A stretch of 64,000 nucleotides of DNA from Plantago major (GCA_026545765.1 CM048842.1:23152667-23216666), one strand, 5' to 3'; shown: positions 1 through 12,334, counted from the stretch's first letter. Numbers and translations are program-made. The notes: generated from the letters alone by a model not told the origin.

Positions 1-756
1 ACCTGAGTTCATTGGTTCGTGCTTGTCTTGTTCTGTGCTTTGCTGAATTTAAAAGTTAGGCAGATAATTTGGGTGGGGTTTCATATTCCTGTTGAGTTAA
101 TTCTGGGGCATTTAGATAGTGATAAGTGGACGAGTAAGTTAGATTAGTATCTCAACAGGATTTGAATGTTGTGTTTCTTTTCTTCAACTTTAAACTTTAG
201 GTCGCAAAGTTATGCATTGTGTGCCATGTCTATTGCTCTGCGTATATGTGTTCATTGTGTTTCTTTTACATTTCGGACTAGATGAGCTGAGTGTACAAGT
301 TATGTAGGTAATTTAGGTTTGCATATTCTTATATATTCCAAGCTTTGGTATATTTGGAATAACATGATATATTGGGGAATACCGATCATGATACGTGGAA
401 GTAGTAATAACTGGTTTTGCAACAATATTCAATCTCATGGCGACTATCCTTATCTTCCAAATTTATAGTATACCTTGTCTTCTGAAGTTATATAGTGTTG
501 TCTGTATCATATGTCGAAAAGCACCACTCTCTTTCGACATAAATAATCATGAGTTAATTATTTAGGGTGTTCTGTTCATTGCACCTTAACCTTTGATCTA
601 AAGCATGGAGACCATACTCTCTGTATTCTTAGCCTATCTGTGTTCATTGGATTGTGCTGCTCTTGTTCTGTGTTTCTACATTCCAGACTAGATGATTAGT
701 AAATTTAGAAGTTAGGTAGATAATTTGAGTTAGGTTTGCATATTCTTATGAGGACT
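1..756. repeat. Three diverged copies of a ~130-bp sequence in the FRIGIDA-like intron or upstream region
   Basis: Sequence around 1-100, 250-345 and 640-756 shares a run of phrases in the same order: a 'ttcattg...ttgttctgtg' start, 'ttaggtagataattt' and 'aggtttgcatattctta'. The copies differ by many substitutions and small indels, so the duplication is old. No coding potential is convincing here. It probably lies in a large intron of the FRIGIDA-like gene whose 3' exons begin at 3923. Confidence 0.5.
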
Positions 757-1560
757 GCTTCCAAATGGACTCTGTGTACTTGCCATTTGGAATAAGCTGA
801 ATCCAAAAATTTAAAAATCTGAAAGTAGAATCAGCATAACATTTATTCAAATGAGTCAATAGGTTTAGGTTTGGTGACGCTGTGTACTCGCCACTCCTTT
901 CTCAGGTTGTCACCTGTCGGTGCCAATTCGTGTGTCTGCTGTTGCGAACAGTTTTATTTTTCTCGTATTTCCTTTTTTAGTCATTACTGTTTTTTCTCCC
1001 TAATCGATCTCCTTCATTTTTTCTTTTGTTCGTGGATCTTGTTGGCATTAATAGAGATGTTACTGAGGGTTGGTGACTTGGTGTTATGTATTGAAACTTC
1101 AATTTATACCGCACGCACAGGCTCATGTTTTATTTTGGGTTGGGTTATAACTTTAAAATTGCAATTATAGTTTCTGCTTTGTTCTAGATGATCTTCTAGG
1201 CAATGATTCATTGGACTAAGTAATAACTAATAACTATGCATCTATATCTCTTATTCGGTAGTGTTCATTAGAAGTCTAGGATTTTTTTTGTTTATTGTAT
1301 CACATGTGTATATAAAAAAATATGAAAAAACTTGATGTATCCTACACATATCTGTATCCTACTTTTTGGATTTTAGAGTAATCACACATTCATCTCGTAT
1401 CATCCCTGTAACTGTATCGGTGCTTCCTAGATTACCACACATCCAATGGATCATGCGCATCTCAGCCACACACATTTTCCAGTTCGTGGTTCTTTGGAGC
1501 CCAACATTCGGTAGTGTTCATTAGAAGTCTAGGATTTTTTTTAATTGTATCATATGTATA

Positions 1561-2823
1561 TAGGGCTGAGCATCGGTCCAGAACTGAACCGAACCGGAAC
1601 TGATAAGAACCGAAACCGAATTTTATGATTTTGGCAACCCGAGAACTGAACCGATTCTGGCCCAGACCGAACTGGAATTTTCGGTTTGGTCCGGGTCAAT
1701 ACTGAATTTGGACCTAATTAGACAGAAAAAGAAGAGGAAAGGAAAAGTGTCATAACTCATAGCAAACTGGCAGCAAAATGTCATAAAATAGCAAAAGTCT
1801 CAAATTGGAAGCAACATTCTCAAAACTCAAATTGGTGAGAGGCTGGGTTATATAGATCTAGCTTTTCCCTTCTCTCCATCATCTCCTAATTGCAGAGCTA
1901 AGCCCTTCCTTCATTCTTGATTTGTTTGTTTCAAATCTTGAAATGCCTATCTCCTTCTCACTGACTTCTCTTCGACGGATTCAAGAACGGAGACGAAGCA
2001 AAAAAGAGAACTAACGAAGTCTTCTCTCTGTTAAAGAAAGAGGGCAGGATGCAGGAGGATTATTGGCTAGGATGAGCTGCGAGAAGTGTGGACTGGATGG
2101 AGAATGGGCCGCGAGTGGTGGTCAGAGTTTGGCGGAGCTGTGGTGGGGTTGTGAGTGGAGGGGGCGTGAGGGAAATCTGGGAGAAGTGTGCTAGGTTGAA
2201 TAATTTTGGGGAAACATGTTGGACAGCTGGAGAGAAGGACAATGAAGATATAAGAGTGAAGAATAAAAAATATATTTTATATTCATTATTTCAGTTCAGT
2301 TCGGTTGGAACCGGATTTTTTCCGGTTTTGGACCGAACCGAAAACCGAATTTCTTGAATTGCTGGAACCGAGAACCGAACCGAAACCCGATTTTTCGGTG
2401 CAGTCCACTTCATGCTCAGCCCTAGGGGTGCACGTTCGGATTAATCCGATCCGAAGTTCGGATCAATCCGAAGTTTCGGACCACTAAAGGCTCAATCCGA
2501 AATCCGATCCGAACGATCGGATCGGATTTCGGATTAATCCGAATAATCCGAACTTTAATTAAAAAAAAAAAAAACTGAAATAGCATTTCGTAGCCAAATT
2601 AAATACTAGTTCAGTAGTTCCACATTCAAAATAAACAAAATAAAGTTCACAAGTTTACTTCAAGTCCAAAACAACAATACGAAAAGTTTGGAATTCATGT
2701 TCTAGAATAACGACTAGTCGATTACATTCTTTGAAGTAAAAATAGGAAGTACATATTTCCAACAGCCAAAATCCAACTTCCCAGCATCCTAAGTATTTTG
2801 TATTTTGTTTGGCTGAATAAGGG

Positions 2824-2888
<65 letters not shown>

Positions 2889-3063
2889 TTATTTATTTAA
2901 TTAATTCGGATTTTTGGATTAATCCGAAAATCCGACGGATCGGATCGGATTAATCCGAAAATCTTCGGATCTAAAATATCATAATCCGTAATACGATCCG
3001 AATACATCGGATCGGATCGGATTTTCGGATTTCGGACTTTATGATCACCCCTACTCAGCCCTA
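1561..3063. mobile_element. Non-autonomous hAT-like element (outer), 864 bp without its nested insert
   Basis: The inverted ends are tagggctgagcat (1561) and atgctcagcccta (split by the inner element, ending 3063). The 8-bp target duplication tatgtata is exact at 1553-1560 and 3064-3071. The interior is rich in ccgaaccga/tcggttcgg strings on both sides and has no transposase. An 8-bp TSD with TAGGG-type ends is typical of the hAT superfamily. It sits in the second unit of a tandem duplication inside the FRIGIDA-like gene's intron. Confidence 0.85.
2423..3053. mobile_element. Inner hAT-like element nested in the 3' end of the outer hAT
   Basis: Ends are taggggtgcac (2423) and atcaccccta (3053). 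The exact 8-bp TSD ctcagccc is present at 2415-2422 and 3054-3061, so it landed in the terminal repeat of the outer element. Subterminal sequence is many copies of 'cggattaatccga' and relatives in both orientations. It is 631 bp, without coding capacity, and includes an (AT)n microsatellite at about 2827-2884. Confidence 0.88.
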
Positions 3064-3922
3064 TATGTATATATAAAAAATATGAAAAAACTAGATCTAT
3101 CATACACATCTGTATCCTACTTTTTTTGAATTTTAGAGTAACCACGCATTCGTCTCGTATCCATCCCTGTAACTGTATCGGTGCTTCCTAGATTACCACA
3201 TATCGGATGGATCATGCGCATCTCAGCCACACATTCAGTTCGTGGTTCTTCTTTGGAGCCCAACACTCTTTTCCATATAATAATGCTGGTCTTACAGATG
3301 TCGAATAAAACTTACCCACGAGCCGTAGATGGAAATTCCTACCACACAAAACCCCGTTGGCACTTCTCTACTTCGACTAACCTGTTTGTATTCTATGGTT
3401 AACTTCCCTATCTATTTCTCTGTCTTTCTGAATAAGAGAGCTCAAGTATTTGAACGGACTTCTCATGGGTATCTACTGCGTAGCTAATGTAAGAATACTA
3501 GAGACTCACGATGGCATCATCAATGTCACCGTTGTCGACATTCTGTTCTATTTACTGGTATTTATTTAATTGTCCCTGAACAATGCACCAACATTAATGT
3601 CCGCGCCATTAACAGAGCACAAAATGTATTGTTTTGCAAGTTAAAATGTTCAGAAAAACTTTGTTTAACATTAGCTTTTGTATTGCTAACTCAGCTGAAT
3701 TTCACTATCATTATCTAAAGCATATTATACTACATTCCTTAATTTCCTTGTCCAGAAACAAATGGAGTTACTTCTTCAGGACGGAGGGAGTATATCATGT
3801 AGTATCTTTTTAGCTATTTTTTTTTATTTTGATTGTTATAAATCTTCAAGTATATGTGATCATGTTGCATGTATCTATTTCAACGTTTAATGTCACCAAT
3901 AATTATTTATGGTTTCTTATAG

Positions 3923-5181
3923 ATGTTATACAGAGACTGATCATGAATGGAAAGCATATTATTGCTCTCAAATTCATTTTTGAATTTGGACTTGCTGATC
4001 AGTTCCCTCCTGTACCCTTATTAAAGGCACACTTGACGGATACAAAGAAAGTCGCTCAAAACATTCGCAAGAGTGGGAAGAATTCGCGCCAGGCATTGGT
4101 AAAATTTAATATATGCTCTCATTCTTCCAACATTATTATCCTTTCATTAATAATTTTTTTGTTGATATTATTATCTACTTATACCTTGTTTACCGAGCAA
4201 ACTTGCTCAGTATTGTTCACCTACTTTATATTTTGGTAGCAATTGCCAAGTGCTTATGACATGGCACAGAATTTACCCTGTACATGTAAATGAAGTAGAT
4301 ATGCATAATTTGAGACAAAAATGACGGAAATATTGTCAAAGGTTGAATATTTTTTAGCAGATGGTAATGACATTGTCTGGTAGAATTATTTAGTATTTAC
4401 CACATACTTGCTCTCTGAGAGGATGCTTGATTGCTTTGTTTACCTTATATCTGTCTCGTCTACTTAAATGGCCTTTTGTTGGACATTAGTGGTTTTTTCT
4501 TCTCCTTTTTGTTCCTCAGAGGGAAAACAGGTTTTTTTGGGTATTCACGAAGAGTTTCCTTCTGATGTTAATTAGCTGAAGTTGCTTTTGCAGAATGAAG
4601 CTGGAGTGAAGGAAATAAATGCCTTGAAGTCAGTGATTAGGTGTGTAAAGGATAATGAACTGGAATCTCAGTTCCCGGTGCATGACCTATTGGCACGTAT
4701 TGAGAAGCTGGAAAAGGAGCAGGCTGACAGAAAAAGGTCTGGATCAGCCCCCGTTCTTAAACCTCAGCAGAAAATGAACCAACTGAAGCAAAATGGCAAA
4801 AAACGAATGAGGGCAGCTGGTGGTCCATCTACCGACAAAAGGAAAGTTCCCGCCAATTCGCTTCCTTCATCCCAACAATCTTTTGCAACCCGGGCAGGTG
4901 TGCTTACAGATCACGCCTCCCCATACCTCAGTCGACCTACTGGTCCCTATGCTGGGTCATCTTTTATGACGGCTGCCCCATATGGGGGCCAATCTGTGGA
5001 TTTGTATGGGTTGCAAGGAGCAGCAGCCCCTATGGGCTATTCCAGCAACCAAAACCCAGCTGCATCCAATCCTTATTCTTCATCAATACATGCACAGCCT
5101 GTTCATTACGAAAGCACCGTAGGTTATGGTGGGTATGACGTGGCAGCTCAGTATCATCATCCTGTTTATTATCCACAGTGA
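3923..5181 (+). CDS. FRIGIDA-like protein, C-terminal exons (5' part outside the window)
   Basis: Two exons are visible: 3923-4098 (after ttcttatag, before gtaaaattt) and 4594-5181 (after tttgcag, ending at TGA 5179-5181), joined in frame over a 495-bp intron. The first encodes the family signature FEFGLADQFPPVPLLKA followed by a Lys-rich 'DTKKVAQNIRKSGKNSRQAL' stretch. The second encodes NEAGVKEINALKSVIRCVKDNELES, a Lys/Arg-rich segment (KKRMRA, possible nuclear signal), and a Pro/Ser/Tyr/Gln-rich disordered tail ending YYPQ. This order matches the C-terminal third of Frigida-domain (PF07899) proteins, nuclear scaffold-type factors related to FRIGIDA that influence flowering. The N-terminal two thirds should lie upstream of base 1; the preceding intron is at least 3.9 kb and carries nested hAT elements. 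Both exons lack stops or frameshifts, so the gene is probably functional. Confidence 0.85.
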
Positions 5182-7112
5182 TCTGTGGGTTGAAGAATTT
5201 TGGATGGCCTTGCATTTTTCTTGACTTGACTGCTTTAGTCAGAAAGCATTACTTGCTTTTTGATTACAGTGATTTGGGTACAAATTCCAAGTCTAGTTTA
5301 CTTTTAAGTTAATGAACAAGGAACTTTTAGAATGTTGTGTGCACCAACATTCACTATCCGGATACTATAGATTAATATGACTTGTTTCATGTTGATCGCT
5401 CACTTTAGAACTTTAGTTGAAAGGCTCTTGAAACACTTTCAAATATGCCAGTGACCTTGTTCTAGCCAGCAGTTTCCCTTTCATGTTAATCCTTGTGTTG
5501 GTCTGGCCAGCAGTTTCCCCTTTCATTGCATTTCCATTTGTTGACGGAAACGAAGTATCATTTCATTGTGGAAGTGATTATTGTTTCCTGAAGCATAAAC
5601 AAACTTAGCAGGTAAATAATCAAAATTTTAACTTGCATACAGTTTACCTTTTTTTTTTTTTGAATTTAAGAGATCCATTTTGCCTTATATTCAGAGTTTG
5701 GGTGATCCTTAAGTTTCATAGTTTGTCAAATAGCATAGTTCCTTGAGTTATGAGTGCTTTCATCTTTTGCTTTAGAAGCTATAGTTGCCCTAGTATGGAA
5801 ATTGGAATAATTTGATTTGTGTGGAATGGTTATCTCTTTCTAGTTTCTTACTGTTGTGCTGGATTCACGTCAATCCTTAGGTAGGTGTTAGCTACTTTCA
5901 TATGATTGCGAATTAGATCTGCAAAGGACATATACACTTGGCCTTAGTGCACCTGCATTCTCTGTTCAAATGGCTAATCTTCAGAGGAGCTTATGCATGT
6001 TGATCTTCTTTATGCATATTGAGGTTTGAGTTGCGGGCATGCATGCATAGGGATGCAGCATCCTCAAGTTGGATGCAGAGTGATTACTTTCTTGTTATTG
6101 TCTAGTTAGCACTGGGATACTCGGTAGGAACATCAACTGTTAGATCGTGGCAGGCCATTTTGGGTTGCTTTTATTTGGTTCAGCCTTTTTCCGTTGCTTT
6201 TATCTGCTTTACATGGTCAGTGGCGATTGAATTCGGCTGTGATCTTTTCTGGAGGTAATCCTGAGCTTTTACGACGTGTGCTTTAGTGGTAGGGTAATAT
6301 CCTACACGTGCCACACACACACCCTAAATATTTATACTATATGAGTAAGTATCAGGTCCTAGTCCGGACCCAACCTAAGATTCAAGAAAAGTTACAGGTC
6401 CAGAGGGTCCCGATCCAACTATATAATATTATTATTGTCGGTCCGGCTAAGTTGGGTCCCTTAGCCGTGTAGAAATATACACCATACAGGAGTAAAATTT
6501 AACCATCATGTGTAAGGTTCTTTCCTTTGTTTGCCGTTTTCTTTTTACCTCCTCTGGTTACATTGTTATTGCTATCAAACTTACTGGTAATTTGTACCAA
6601 GTGCAGTTTTTCTTTTAATCTGAAATTGAGTACAATGCACTGCAGGACCGATGTTACTATATCTTTTAACTCTTGTTTTCATTATTTGTATGCTATTTCA
6701 CATTAATGAGACATGCTGGATGAGTTGCATTTGTTGTAATATACTTTATTTTCTTGTGGTTTCATTGTATGAATGGTGCGCTATTTCACGTCAAAGCAAC
6801 GATACGTTCTGTGCCAAGTTCAAACTTGAGCACATTACAAGTACTGGATAGGAGGTTTCCTAGTCGATTTTCATAGGGTATTACATAGACTCCCCGTTTA
6901 TTTGAAATTTTGTATATAAATCACAACTATGTAAAAGTTCAATATTGAAATCCATGTTGTTAATTCATTGTGGACTCCAAGTTTGTTGTGGTGCTAGTTC
7001 ATCCATTTCCCGACCGGGGGACAGAGGTTGCTCTGGAATCTAGATTATCAGATACCGAAATCGGTGTGTTTTCAGATGATAGAAAACAGTAGACTGTGTT
7101 TATCTAAATTAG
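5182..7112. other. 3' flank of the FRIGIDA-like gene, no gene recognised
   Basis: AT-rich DNA that must include the 3' UTR just after 5181. A direct duplication of 'ggccagcagtttccc' is seen near 5466 and 5504. A weak inverted arrangement of 'gtccggacccaacct' and 'aagttgggtccc' lies at 6390-6450. No open frame resembles a known protein. Confidence 0.4.
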
Positions 7113-7114
7113 TA

Positions 7115-7333
7115 CTTCTTCCATCTCGTAGAACATTTGTCATTTTCAGCAGCCTTACAGATTTTCATACATTACTAAAAAAAGATAGCTACTCCACTCA
7201 ACAAATAATAAATAATTTTAACTTTATATACAAATTAAACCTTTTGCCATTTTTAATATATTTATCATTACTTTAGCTTTTAATTTAAAACTACGCGTCA
7301 ACCCTAACGTATGAAATTCTCCGGTATAGAGAG
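7115..7333. mobile_element. Degenerate Stowaway-like MITE (tentative)
   Basis: A TA followed by cttcttccatctcgtagaa at the left and ttctccggtatagagag followed by TA at the right resemble worn Stowaway ends (cousins of CTCCCTCCGTCCC). The interior is AT-rich and non-coding. The ends are only loosely complementary, so the call rests on size, TA flanks and terminal style. Confidence 0.35.
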
Positions 7334-7335
7334 TA

Positions 7336-8577
7336 TATACTATTTGATTCTTAGAAAGAGTAAGATGCATTAAATAGTTGTAACGGATAAAAATTGTAAC
7401 TTTTTTAAGTATTATTTACAACTTAGTTGGGTAAAAATGGATTAAAAATACAGTAAGAGGTATACTGTTCTCCCTGACCGGAATGTGTAATTTATAATCC
7501 TTTCCAAATGCTGTTCACTCCGAGCGAGGAGTAAAACTATCTAACCAGTGAAAAATCTCCTCCACGATTGCCATGGCAAAAACCCACCTGCCAAATATCA
7601 TCAATAATAATAATAATAATAAAAAATAATGATGATAATAATGTAAATCACTAATAGTATGAGTGAGAATCTATAATCTGCTGCTTTATCATCCCAAGTT
7701 ATTATTTTTTGAATTTTTTCTGGTCAACAAGTTTAAAATTTTTATTACGAATTAATTTCAAAGTACAATGATAATTATATAATGAAAATTTTGGAACTAA
7801 GTTTTTATTGTATATTTTAGTTGAACATTTACTATTATAATCTCAGAGTAGAAACTGATTAACTGGAAAACGATTAAAACTTGACATCTTCTTTGGAATT
7901 TAGGACAGATGAAGTATATATTTCTACATTTATAGCTAATACATTAAACCGTAGCACGTAGTTAGCCGATGTGGATGAAGTGAACCTTGATCCGAGGAAC
8001 TCATTAGGTCGAAATACAATTGACCCGAACATATTTAATTATAAATGCATCAGGTCAAATCAAATTAATCGGGTCACTTTCGAGTTTGGGTTTTAGAACA
8101 TAATTTTGGTATACTCAAAGAGGATGTGATCATAGGTTTGCTGGGAAACAAGTTTGAGTTCTATATTTATAAAAAAAACATGTATACATACCACAACGAG
8201 GGCATCGGAAGTAGTACTTTTTATCCCTTAAAACAAGTCCTGAACCATTACACACCTTACACTGTTGTTGTGCTACCTGTCATTACATACATAATTCAAT
8301 GTTATGACCTTAGTAAAGAAAGAAAAATGATATAAATATTTAAGTATTTGCTAACTAATATGATGTCATCGAGGTGCTCAAAAGAATTGATTGAAGTCCA
8401 ATTTACCAGAAGATAAGTGGGCAACATGGCAACACACCAAGATTATCAACCTCATACTCATGGGGTGGCACGGAAGAGGTTGCTCTCAAAACAAATCAAT
8501 CAAAGAAAACCAATTCAAGTCTACGTACACCCAAACCTCTGTAACCCTACAAGACCAGCCAACAAGATCCTTGGGAG
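7336..8577. other. AT-rich intergenic stretch, nothing recognised
   Basis: Contains a short (aataat)n stretch near 7600-7640 and no coding region, RNA gene or bounded repeat that can be supported. Confidence 0.4.
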
Positions 8578-9093
8578 CAGGGTGTTAATAAACCGAGTCG
8601 AATTGAGTGTAGACCTTATCGAGCGTCTGATCGTCTCAAGTCGAGTCGATCTCGAGCACGATCTTTGTCGAGCTTTAAAAATTATGTGATCGATTAAAAG
8701 CTCGCGAGCTTCAAGCTTGCTCACGAGCTTTTCACGAGCGGCTAAATTAATTTAATAATGATTTAAAATGGTATATTTAGCTTAAGAACGTTATTTAATA
8801 TGTTCATAAATAAATAATTTTTTCAACATTAATATGTTACTTAATTTTTTAAATACAAAATATATACCCACATAAAATTATATCTATATATTTTTAAAAA
8901 TAACTACATACTATACATATATAATTATAAATATATATTTATTTATGTATTCACTCACGAGCAGTCGAGTTTTTTTCCAGACTACTCGTGACTTGATCGA
9001 TAGAAAGTCGAGCTTGCTCGTGTTGACCGAGTGAACTTTGACCGATTTTTTTCACGAGCTGCTTACGATTAGCTTGATACGTTAACACCCCTA
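8578..9093. mobile_element. Non-autonomous hAT MITE, 516 bp
   Basis: The ends are cagggtgttaa (8578) and ttaacacccct-a (9093), and the exact 8-bp TSD cttgggag lies at 8570-8577 and 9094-9101. Subterminal regions are dense in gagctcg/cgagct and 'gtcgag' motifs on both sides with an AT-rich centre and no coding sequence. The class (hAT) follows from TSD length and terminal style. Confidence 0.88.
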
Positions 9094-9772
9094 CTTGGGA
9101 GATTGTACTACCTAAATGCTTAAGGCTAAAGAAAACATCCGAATGCAACAAACAAAAAAGAAGTAGATCTGAGAGGGCGATGCAAATACTAAATTTTTCC
9201 ATGGGATGTGGCTAGAAGAGGAAGAAATAATGGAATAAAGGGCATTACGCCCTCTTTGTGTGCGAAAGACCTCCTCTCTTACTTGCACGTGCCACCCGAA
9301 AAACAACCTTAAAATTACCATTTAAGATAAAATAAAACTATAATTAAAATGTGCCCAAACGGAAAGATTATAACACAGATTTAAACATTAATATTATTAA
9401 CGAGAAATTAAGATGTTTGATTTAGGATATTGATATCCTTCATAAATAAAAATGTATTTTCTTAACCATATAGACATTTTACTTAAAAACATTAATGTAT
9501 TAGTTTACACATCGATCACTCTTTCTACTTTTAAGTTAATAGGGGTATAAATGATGTCACACAACACTCTTGGAAAATGAAAAACAATTTTTATTGGGTC
9601 ATCAGACCACTTCCACACTGGGAGTGGACACCGAGGCTGGTCGAGAGGCGACCAGCTAGCGGCTGAAATCGGAGTTTGAATTCATGAGCACGGTTAGTGA
9701 TTAAAAGTGAACAATGAACATAATAGTTATAGCTAGAAACGTACGAGAATATGAAAGTTATGGATATCTTAC

Positions 9773-10240
9773 AATTCTCTTGCGGAACTCAATTCCAGCG
9801 ACCACAAAAGGCATGACACCAGCAAGAGCTCCAAAGAGAATTTGCCAAGTGATTTCGACATGAGCTGCAGGATCAGATAATGTAACAATGGCGGAAATGT
9901 TGTCATCAACGATAGCCTTGATTCTTGTACTAGTTTTATTCGACAAGAATTTGATACTTGTTGTCCGGAAAATATTATTCGATTGGTATTTTGGAGGAAA
10001 TCTAGTTATGGCCTGAATGTTTTTTAACCTGCAGGCATCCATTGCACCGTTCATCAATCCCAACTTTGTGCCACAACTTTGTACTCCATAATGTACTGAA
10101 TTACCAACATTAATATATTCATAATTCAGGGCCATACACTTTTGTGACACACATATTACTCCACGTCGACCGCCAATTATTGCTGGGGTCTTTCTCATTC
10201 TCACTCAATGGATTAATCTTGTGTCCACTGCTACCTCCAT
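9773..10240 (-). pseudogene. First exon of a small chloroplast/thylakoid membrane protein gene (FIP-like), with an in-frame stop
   Basis: On the - strand an ATG at 10240-10238 (MEVAVDTRLIH) is followed by TGA at 10207-10205, then the same frame stays open to a good 5' splice site (GTAAGA, RC of 9767-9772). After about 110 residues of basic, Ser/Thr/Asn-rich sequence that could act as a plastid transit peptide comes DPAAHVEITWQILFGALAG and a hydrophobic segment ending in GIEFRKRI. From memory this end resembles small plant thylakoid proteins such as the FtsH5-interacting protein, which continue into a DnaJ-like zinc finger encoded by a later exon; that exon was not found between 9772 and 9102. 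Either translation starts at the ATG after the TGA (10198 region) or the gene is dead. Family name is an inference; the conserved membrane segment is seen directly. Confidence 0.5.
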
Positions 10241-10336
10241 CCCGGATAACTTCATACATTACAATTGGCAAGTAGCTGTAGGTGAAAATTTAAAATAATT
10301 ATAATAATTTGTGCGTAAAGCTAATATTGTTTATTA

Positions 10337-10593
10337 CTTCCTCCGCTCCGTCCGAAATTTCCATTTTGTCATTTTGTGTGTCCCATTTAAAGCTTTCAAT
10401 TTCCATATTTGTCAATTCATACTCCAAGTCTCCAACTATAATATTTCATATATTCAACTTTTTACAAAATCCAATTCAAAAATTAAAAAAATACAAAATT
10501 TCAACCCGAAACCAATATTTTAATAAAAAGTAATCTACCCTTATTTTTCTAACTCCAAATATAAATGGAAAGTTTTGAACGGGACGGAAGAAG
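10337..10593. mobile_element. Stowaway-like MITE, 257 bp
   Basis: Flanked by TA (10335-10336 and 10594-10595), it begins cttcctccgctccgtccgaaa and ends ttttgaacgggacggaagaag, which are imperfect inverted copies of one another. TA target duplication and the CTCCGTCC terminal motif fit Tc1/mariner-type Stowaway MITEs. AT-rich, non-coding interior. Confidence 0.75.
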
Positions 10594-10595
10594 TA

Positions 10596-11498
10596 CTATC
10601 TATTAGGTGTGAGGTAGTTTTATTTTTTAATAATGTATAAAATTCTTTTGAACGGGCAAGAATGACAGATGTATAAAGCTATGCATATGGTACATGGTGT
10701 GCATTATCTGTCCATGCACATGCCTTTTTCCCTACACCAATCCAGATACATTGCAATGCAATTTGGTTCCAATTTTTGTGTTTTGTGTTGGGGTGGTCGT
10801 TCTTAGTACATGGACGACAATTTTAAGGATTAATTGTTCTTAGGTCCTCATTTGGACTTGGACTTTGTCCAACAACACCTCTTTTAATCTCGCTTTCATC
10901 CCAATACTACTTTCTCATTTCTATTTTTTTTTTTTTGAAAACATGAAAAACATTAACTAAACAACCAAGTCATTACGTGCCCGTTTAGTTTGAAAAGGGG
11001 TATTTCATTTTGCAAAATTAGGTTATTCGGCCCATTTAAATAATTAGATTATGTTTGGGGGTTCTCGCCTAAAAATCTTGTTTGGTTGGACTCTACGAAT
11101 TGGATTATTTTCAATAAAATCCAATTTTGTTTTGAATTGATTTTGAATTATTCAGTAGGATACTAATACATCTCTATGTTTTTCCACTTATTGTATAAAA
11201 TCGAGTTTGATTTTCAATTTGAGTTAGTGAAAATTACATGTGAGCATAAATTTGGGGGAGCAAATTTTTACCACCTTCACATGTTTAATCGGGAAATTCT
11301 GGAATTTTGATCTTATGAATTCCGTATACAATATTATCCGAAAATCTTTGAAATTATTGCATCCATAGTTACGTTGCCATTGTTGATAACTTTGGCATCG
11401 ATTTTTATGTGACTTGACCATTAAAATTTAGTTTATAGATATTGTTTATAGTCTGTGTAACAATTATCTTAACGAAATAAATATTTCCTTATAAGATC
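10596..11498. other. AT-rich intergenic DNA up to the gypsy insertion
   Basis: No gene or bounded element is supported. The stretch 10981-11170 (cccgtttagtttgaaaagg...) has the feel of a decayed repeat but no ends could be defined. Confidence 0.35.
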
Positions 11499-12334
11499 TG
11501 TTGAGGGTATGAGTCCCCCAACCACTTAATGAATTTCTCTTGCTTTCCTTCACACTAAGTACCCCAAGTGCCTAGCTTGTAAGGGCCAAGGGACAGAAGC
11601 ATGTAAGAACCACCGTACTGGTAAGAAGCGACACGTGAGGACCTGCACTAGTCAGTTAGAACCTTATACCCGGTTTGCGTAATGTCAAAACAGATGGAGA
11701 CTTTACTTGCGAGAGAATGAGAATCTGTTCGGTATAGGAGTCAGGGTTCAGAAGTGATTATTTCTTACCGTTATCGTGGGAATGTGTGCCATATATATAG
11801 ATTTCTCCCCAATTGGGAGGGTTCCACCAGATCGTGCCAAGTGTCAGGCTCAGATTGAGCCAACAATGCCTCAATAGTTTATGGCCCATTAATGACTCTA
11901 ACCCATTCCCTTTTGGGCTTTCGGGGTAGATGAGTCATTAATGTGAGAGTTTGAGACCTTTGCGATGCGCCATGCATGAGATCCGAGGAGGTAGGTCCGA
12001 TCAGATTTAGGTTGGATCGGGGTTTCAGTCCATATATCGAAGGAGGCGCCATGACGTGTGATTCGGACCTCGATGCTCTCAAGTGTCGATTCACTGTTGC
12101 TTATGAGGTTGTCTTTGAGTTCGACGGGTATCCTGTCGGATCAGAAGGTTACGGACCTTCGTCAGGGTCGGACCCACTGCCCTTGGGCCCTCTTGTTGCT
12201 TTCCACCCGGGTGGGTCGGATCTACAGAGGCTCCGGGTCGGATTATAAGATCCCGAACTCGTGGACAACTTGGGACGCCTTAGGATTCATTCCAAAGGCG
12301 TCTATGACGGACTGGACATATTTCTGTATTAACA
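11499..12334 (-). repeat. 3' LTR of the gypsy element (836 bp)
   Basis: Begins TGTTGAGGG and ends TTAACA in plus-strand terms. It matches 25249-26138 along its whole length, but 11880-12250 differs heavily by small indels, most of them where the other LTR has CAG or CTG. A TATATATAG tract near 11791-11800 reads on the - strand as a candidate TATA box. Confidence 0.88.

Larger units (their letters stand above)
1253..3266. repeat. 254-bp tandem duplication whose second copy is split by a hAT insertion
   Basis: Copy 1 runs from 1253 to about 1506 and copy 2 starts at 1507 with the same ttcggtagtgttcattag. Copy 2 is interrupted at 1560 and resumes at 3064 with tatgtatata, continuing through 'gtatcctac', 'gtaactgtatcggtgcttcctag' and 'tggagcccaacac' to about 3266. 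The interruption coincides exactly with the transposon at 1561-3063, so the duplication is older than the insertion. Confidence 0.8.

Noticed and set aside
871-1170. Open frame of 99 codons
   Set aside because: Cys/Phe/Leu-rich translation of a T-rich intron-like region, with no domain or codon-usage support.
2088-2357. Open frames on both strands within the outer hAT
   Set aside because: They fall in the non-coding middle of a short non-autonomous element and resemble no transposase.
3735-3793. Stowaway remnant ending ggacggagggagta
   Set aside because: One good end is present just before the FRIGIDA-like exon, but the opposite end is too degenerate to bound an element.
6292-6487. Possible hairpin MITE
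   Set aside because: Some inverted similarity around gtccggacccaacc/gttgggtccc, but no matching flanking duplication could be found.
8391-8724. Overlapping short frames at the hAT MITE edge
   Set aside because: They cross the precise TSD and terminus at 8578, so they cannot be one conserved gene.
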